The notes under the pieces were generated by a model, which ran no database searches, was not told the DNA's origin, and worked only from the letters and a program-made list of their open reading frames with translations. Source: Thermoplasmata archaeon (GTDB lineage: Archaea; Thermoplasmatota; Thermoplasmata; Thermoplasmatales; Thermoplasmataceae). Taken from it: a DNA stretch of 7,482 bases. The stretch covers positions 1-7,482 of the forward strand of contig JAKBGP010000097.1 in assembly GCA_021833045.1 (NCBI GenBank). Reading direction: 5' to 3'. Of the stretch, positions 5,433 through 7,482 are shown in pieces. Made by a program: the position numbers and the translations under genes. Within the stretch, counting starts at the first letter, position 1. The number at the start of each line of letters is the position of its first letter.

Positions 5433-6002
5433 TTATGCCGTTATTAACTCTATTGGGAGTTTAGATTCTTTCTCTCTTGATTTTAGTTCCAGGATGTAAT
5501 CCGAGATAGATTTGTCAAACTCTTTAGTATTAAAAACTATTCCATTTTCCCTGTTTGAAGGTCCGTCATATGCAAAAATCAAGTATAAGCACTTTATTTT
5601 TTTATCCTGCATGAGAGAATACAATAACATTCTTTTGTAATATCTTGTTAACGTTGATTTTTTTTGTATCTCTCTGATCTTTGAAGAATTTTTTTCTATG
5701 TCCCCCTCCCAAAACACCTTAAATTCCACTATATGTTCATACCCCTCACTTTCGAAGACTAAATCAGGGCGAGATATCTTTTTTCCCCCCTCTATCTCAA
5801 CAGTAGGATAAGAAATCTCCATGAAAAGACTCTTCGATTCATACCCATTATTTCTCAAATTGTGGTACACTTCAGAAACAAATTGAGCCTCCTGCCTCTG
5901 CTCCCTATTTCTTCGTTCTAAATTTTCGCTTACTACATTTTTTCTTAGAGTTTTAGCACATTCATCAACAGCTCTTTTCAAATCATTCAAAAACGTGTTC
6001 AT
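5433..6002 (-). CDS. PD-(D/E)XK nuclease-like protein
   Basis: 189 residues from ATG 6002. The N-terminal 40 residues are a charged helix, followed by QEAQFVSEVYHNLRNNGY (38-54), which supplies the conserved helical glutamate of the fold. The core is ISRPDLVFESEGYEHIVEFKVF (77-97, with Asp80, Glu93 and Lys95), a clean PD-(D/E)XK active site. Then follow a predicted helix (about 105-132) and a strand, KCLYLIFAYD. The proteins of this type are DNA nucleases or restriction-like defence factors; the exact family is not recognised. A TATA element at 6033-6040 would start the transcript about 10 nt before the ATG, with no Shine-Dalgarno. It is on the same strand as the recombinase operon but 175 bp upstream of it, across the repeats, so it is probably a separate unit. 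Confidence 0.7.
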   Translation of the reverse strand: MNTFLNDLKRAVDECAKTLRKNVVSENLERRNREQRQEAQFVSEVYHNLRNNGYESKSLFMEISYPTVEIEGGKKISRPDLVFESEGYEHIVEFKVFWEGDIEKNSSKIREIQKKSTLTRYYKRMLLYSLMQDKKIKCLYLIFAYDGPSNRENGIVFNTKEFDKSISDYILELKSREKESKLPIELITA

Positions 6003-6032
6003 TTATATCAATAAATAGATAGAACCTATTAC

Positions 6033-6040
6033 ATATATAT
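6033..6040 (-). promoter_or_regulatory. TATA box of the second PD-(D/E)XK gene
   Basis: ATATATAT is centred about 35 bp upstream of ATG 6002, implying a transcript with a leader of roughly 10 nt and no room for a Shine-Dalgarno sequence. Confidence 0.5.
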
Positions 6041-6274
6041 TTTACTCCTCTACGGCTGAAAAATATCCTAATTTACTGTTTCATGAATCAAATGTATTAC
6101 TGACCTGCTCTTATGTTAGTACTAAGTAAAATTTACTATTTTTCAAGATATAAATATCAATTGTGGATTGGTAAGCGTGTCTTAAATCTTTTATAAGTTA
6201 ACTGTGAATAAAAATATAGAGTGATTTAAACGCTTAATGGACCATAGACAATGAGACCTCACTAATATTAGATG
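6041..6274. other. Noncoding stretch with short palindromes
   Basis: No convincing gene on either strand. It contains two adjacent palindromes, TTAGTACTAA at 6116-6125 and AGTAAA-A-TTTACT at 6125-6137, and very AT-rich sequence. A 27-residue plus-strand frame from ATG 6113 overlaps the palindromes and has no promoter or ribosome site that I can see. Confidence 0.4.
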
Positions 6275-6280
6275 AAAAAA
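6275..6280 (-). terminator. Possible T-tract terminator of the small membrane protein cluster
   Basis: A run of six T on the minus strand follows GC-containing GTTCGCCGA and lies about 16 nt beyond the stop of the last small membrane gene (6296). Archaeal termination often uses such T-tracts without a hairpin. Confidence 0.35.
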
Positions 6281-6295
6281 TCGGCGAACTTTAAA

Positions 6296-6397
6296 TCAGA
6301 TTACCCCTATGCCGAGAAGAATCAAACTGATACCGAACATCAGTCCAACGAAATACAACGCTTCTACTATGTCAAATCTTTTTTTCTCGTTGTACAT
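6296..6397 (-). CDS. Single-helix membrane mini-protein (33 residues)
   Basis: From ATG 6397: a charged N-terminus, MYNEKKRFDIVEA, then one hydrophobic segment, LYFVGLMFGISLILLGIGVI, ending at TGA 6298-6296. Glycines in the helix (G-x5-G-x5-G) suit packing against another helix. A TATA element at 6418-6423, immediately after the stop codon of the upstream copy-2 gene, lies 24-25 bp before the ATG, so the transcript would be leaderless. It resembles the 37-residue protein at 6658-6771 in size, topology and core ((I/V)GL...MxFG), and occupies the same place in the second cassette copy. No family known to me; function unknown, possibly a partner or regulator of the two-helix protein. Confidence 0.6.
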   Translation of the reverse strand: MYNEKKRFDIVEALYFVGLMFGISLILLGIGVI

Positions 6398-6417
6398 AAT
6401 TCACTAACCAATTTTTG

Positions 6418-6423
6418 TATATT
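6418..6423 (-). promoter_or_regulatory. TATA box for the 33-residue membrane protein
   Basis: The sequence reads AATATA on the minus strand, centred 24-25 bp before ATG 6397 and only a few bases after the TAA (6430-6428) of the upstream gene copy. Confidence 0.5.
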
Positions 6424-6427
6424 AAGA

Positions 6428-6661
6428 TTATTGCATTTCCTCCCTGTGCAGTATAAGTGCAAGGAATCCTGCAGATATGGCGACACCAAACCATACCAAA
6501 GCCGCAGAAATTCGTGCAAGGTCAAGAAAATCTATAATTCAGCTGCCTGCAGGTATAGAAAACCCTTCAAATGCCGCAAGAAGGCTTAACAGAGAAACGC
6601 CGCTAAGGACATGTTTAAAATCAGTAAAATCTGGTGAAAAATTAGGTTGCCATTGAATCAT
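6428..6661 (-). pseudogene. Second copy of the two-helix membrane protein gene, interrupted by TGA
   Basis: From ATG 6661, 77 codons in one frame end at TAA 6430-6428, with a single in-frame TGA at codon 41 (6541-6539). The block HVLSGVSLLSLLAAFEGFSIP (17-37) is nearly identical to residues 43-63 of the intact 103-residue protein, and the DNA is clearly homologous (6548-6617 versus 6920-6989). After the TGA the match continues: IIDFLDL.. then a second helix, ALVWFGVAISAGFLALIL, and HREEMQ against the intact YGEEKK. The stop replaces a glycine codon, so one GGA-to-TGA change explains it. The N-terminus is shorter and lacks the basic region of the intact copy. Its ATG overlaps the stop of the preceding 37-residue gene (ATGA). 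Either a recent pseudogene or a gene now giving a 40-residue one-helix product. Confidence 0.65.
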
Positions 6662-6771
6662 AGCAGACCGAAAACCCAAAGAAGCCCAATTCCTCCAAAG
6701 GCCATCAGTATGAGTCCAATGATGTTGTAGGAGTTCATCCCTCGCCTACCTTGCCTATTCTCAACATCCAT
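6658..6771 (-). CDS. Single-helix membrane mini-protein (37 residues)
   Basis: From ATG 6771: a basic N-terminus, MDVENRQGRRGMNS, followed by a glycine-rich hydrophobic segment, IIGLILMAFGGIGLLWVFGL, to the C-terminus, so one membrane helix with the N-terminus probably inside. A TATA element at 6793-6798 lies 25 bp before the ATG, and it directly follows the stop codon of the 103-residue gene, giving a leaderless start. The TGA overlaps the ATG of the next gene copy, implying coupled translation. Similar in layout to the 33-residue protein at 6296-6397. No family recognised; a small membrane peptide accompanying the two-helix protein. Confidence 0.65.
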   Translation of the reverse strand: MDVENRQGRRGMNSYNIIGLILMAFGGIGLLWVFGLL

Positions 6772-6792
6772 ATAATAACCAATCCCTAGTTC

Positions 6793-6798
6793 TATATA
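6793..6798 (-). promoter_or_regulatory. TATA box for the 37-residue membrane protein
   Basis: TATATA, read ATTATATAGAA on the minus strand, is centred 25 bp upstream of ATG 6771 and begins two bases after the stop codon of the 103-residue gene. Confidence 0.55.
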
Positions 6799-6799
6799 A

Positions 6800-7111
6800 T
6801 TATTTCTTCTCTTCTCCGTAGAGATAGAAAGCAACTCCGCCTGACAGTGCAGCCATAAATATCCACAATGCCCCAGCGTAGGTTCTGTTGAAATAGAACA
6901 AATCTATTATCCCATTTGCCGCAGGTATAGAAAACACCTCAAAGGCAGCAAGAAGGCTTAACAGAGAAACACTGCCAAGGACATGTTTCAGCTTTATGTG
7001 AAATGAACTGTCCGCTTTGTTCAATTTGCTGGCCGCATATTTTGTTAAAGCAGATTTTCTTCGAGTAGCTGGTTTCCTCGATGTTGCCTTGCGGTTAGTG
7101 TTCCCTGACAT
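6800..7111 (-). CDS. Two-helix membrane protein with basic N-terminal tail (103 residues)
   Basis: From ATG 7111, with a strong ribosome binding site (GAGGAG, 5 nt spacing). Residues 1-42 are highly basic with Arg/Lys-Thr-Ser repeats (RKATSRKPATRRKSALTK), unstructured and possibly nucleic-acid or phospholipid binding. Residues 44-64 and 78-98 are hydrophobic helices, joined by a loop containing NGIIDLFYFNRTY, and the protein ends GEEKK. Basic tail plus short C-terminus suggest both ends on the inside. It follows the ArdC-like remnant by 9 nt, so it was probably translated from the same transcript. The gene is paralogous to the interrupted copy at 6428-6661. I recognise no named family; such small proteins occur in archaeal plasmids and viruses, and a virion, conjugation or toxin-like membrane role is possible but not shown. 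Confidence 0.7.
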   Translation of the reverse strand: MSGNTNRKATSRKPATRRKSALTKYAASKLNKADSSFHIKLKHVLGSVSLLSLLAAFEVFSIPAANGIIDLFYFNRTYAGALWIFMAALSGGVAFYLYGEEKK

Positions 7112-7120
7112 TATTGCTCC

Positions 7121-7309
7121 TCACAATTTCTCTGAGATCTCGTTTATCAGCCATCTTGCATTGTTCATGACCCGATCAAGATTCTCCTTACCAAGATCAT
7201 TTCCATGAGACCTTGCATTATCGAGCCATCCCTTAATGTAAGCACCGCTGTCATCCTTGAAATCAAATCCAAAGTGTGCAACGACAAGGTATGTGGAAAG
7301 TTCTGCAAT
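7121..7309 (-). pseudogene. C-terminal remnant of an ArdC-like antirestriction/zincin protein
   Basis: An open minus-strand frame of 62 codons begins right after a TAA at 7312-7310 and ends at TGA 7123-7121, with no start codon until codon 48. Its reading, AELSTYLVVAHFGFDFKDD, then SGAYIKGWLDNAR and KENLDRVMNNARWLINEI, fits the C-terminal end of ArdC/DUF1738-type proteins, where the E-A-E-x(3)-Y/F-L helix and S-x-x-Y-(I/L)-x-x-W precede a final helix. The HExxH zinc motif and the N-terminal ssDNA-binding domain that should lie upstream are absent up to the window edge. ArdC proteins come from plasmids and protect incoming DNA from restriction, so this stump hints at plasmid ancestry. The family call rests on memory of consensus, and a frameshift rather than deletion at 7310 cannot be excluded. 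Confidence 0.55.
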
Positions 7310-7312
7310 TTA

Positions 7313-7482
7313 ATTCCTATAGCTTTATTTTATAATGACTTTCAACCTTTTGAGGGACTGACATATAAGCATATGGATACATATCCGCAGCCTTAGTTTC
7401 ACTTAACTAGGCTTGCAAATGGCTCATATTACATTGTCTCAGCTACGACATTCTCAAAATTTTGATTTGTTTATAGGGAATT
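7313..7482. other. No gene recognised at the right edge
   Basis: I see no supported gene here. A plus-strand frame from ATG 7419 (MAHITLSQLRHSQNFDL) is open to the window end, 21 codons, without a clear TATA or ribosome binding site; it might be the start of a gene outside the window. A TATA-like TTATAAAATAA on the minus strand (7326-7336) could once have served the ArdC-like gene or now drive the stump and membrane genes. Confidence 0.3.

Noticed and set aside
6113..6196. Plus-strand 27-residue frame
   Set aside because: Overlaps short palindromes, has no TATA or ribosome site at a sensible distance.
6272..6589. Plus-strand 105-residue frame
   Set aside because: Antisense to the second membrane cassette, whose minus-strand similarity to the intact copy shows which strand is coding; the plus-strand translation is Cys/Lys/Tyr-rich and unrelated to anything I know.
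7017..7396. Two plus-strand frames of 63 residues
   Set aside because: Antisense to the 103-residue membrane gene and to the ArdC-like remnant, and no supporting signals.
1..7482. tRNA gene, CRISPR array or insertion sequence ends
   Set aside because: I looked for TPsiC-like GTTCRAATC, regularly spaced repeats and long terminal inverted repeats and found none that held up.

Overview
The window is AT-rich and looks archaeal. Several genes have a TATA element about 25 bp upstream of an ATG with no leader and no Shine-Dalgarno, which is typical of leaderless archaeal transcription, while others have purine-rich ribosome binding sites. Start codons include apparent TTG, and the gene content (catalytic-core tyrosine recombinase, NYN-type RNase, HEPN protein, restriction enzyme, ArdC remnant) is that of an archaeal accessory or defence island. 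My guess is a Thermoplasmata-like organism (Ferroplasma/Thermoplasma relatives), by style of promoter and composition only; no rRNA, tRNA or housekeeping gene is present to confirm it.

Layout, left to right. 1-498 (minus) is the N-terminal two thirds of an MvaI/BcnI-family type II restriction endonuclease that runs off the left edge. 499-1037 has no intact gene: it holds the enzyme's promoter, an array of alternating ATTTACA/TGTAAAT motifs, and one minus-strand frame that looks like a decayed gene. 1038-1622 (plus) is a small PD-(D/E)XK nuclease-like protein, followed by what may be debris of a paralogue. From 5257 down to 1838 on the minus strand there is a run of same-strand genes: a short tyrosine recombinase, an NYN/Zc3h12a-like ribonuclease 22 bp downstream of it, a possible 49-residue ORF, and a protein with a HEPN-type R-x4-H motif. 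5433-6002 (minus) is a second PD-(D/E)XK-like protein with its own TATA. 6003-6295 is noncoding as far as I can see. 6296-7111 (minus) is a set of tiny membrane proteins made of two tandem copies of a two-gene cassette: a two-helix membrane protein followed by a single-helix peptide of 33-37 residues. One copy of the larger gene carries an in-frame TGA. 7121-7309 is the C-terminal stump of an ArdC-like antirestriction/zincin protein. Nothing intact is visible from 7310 to the right edge.

How it may work together (inference): restriction enzyme, orphan nucleases, a recombinase-RNase operon and a HEPN protein suggest a defence island; the ArdC stump and recombinase point to past plasmid or virus integration. 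The two most interesting units are the recombinase-NYN-(small ORF)-HEPN run, which places two predicted RNases next to a recombinase, and the duplicated mini-membrane-protein cassette, where each small peptide has its own TATA box placed at the stop codon of the gene before it.
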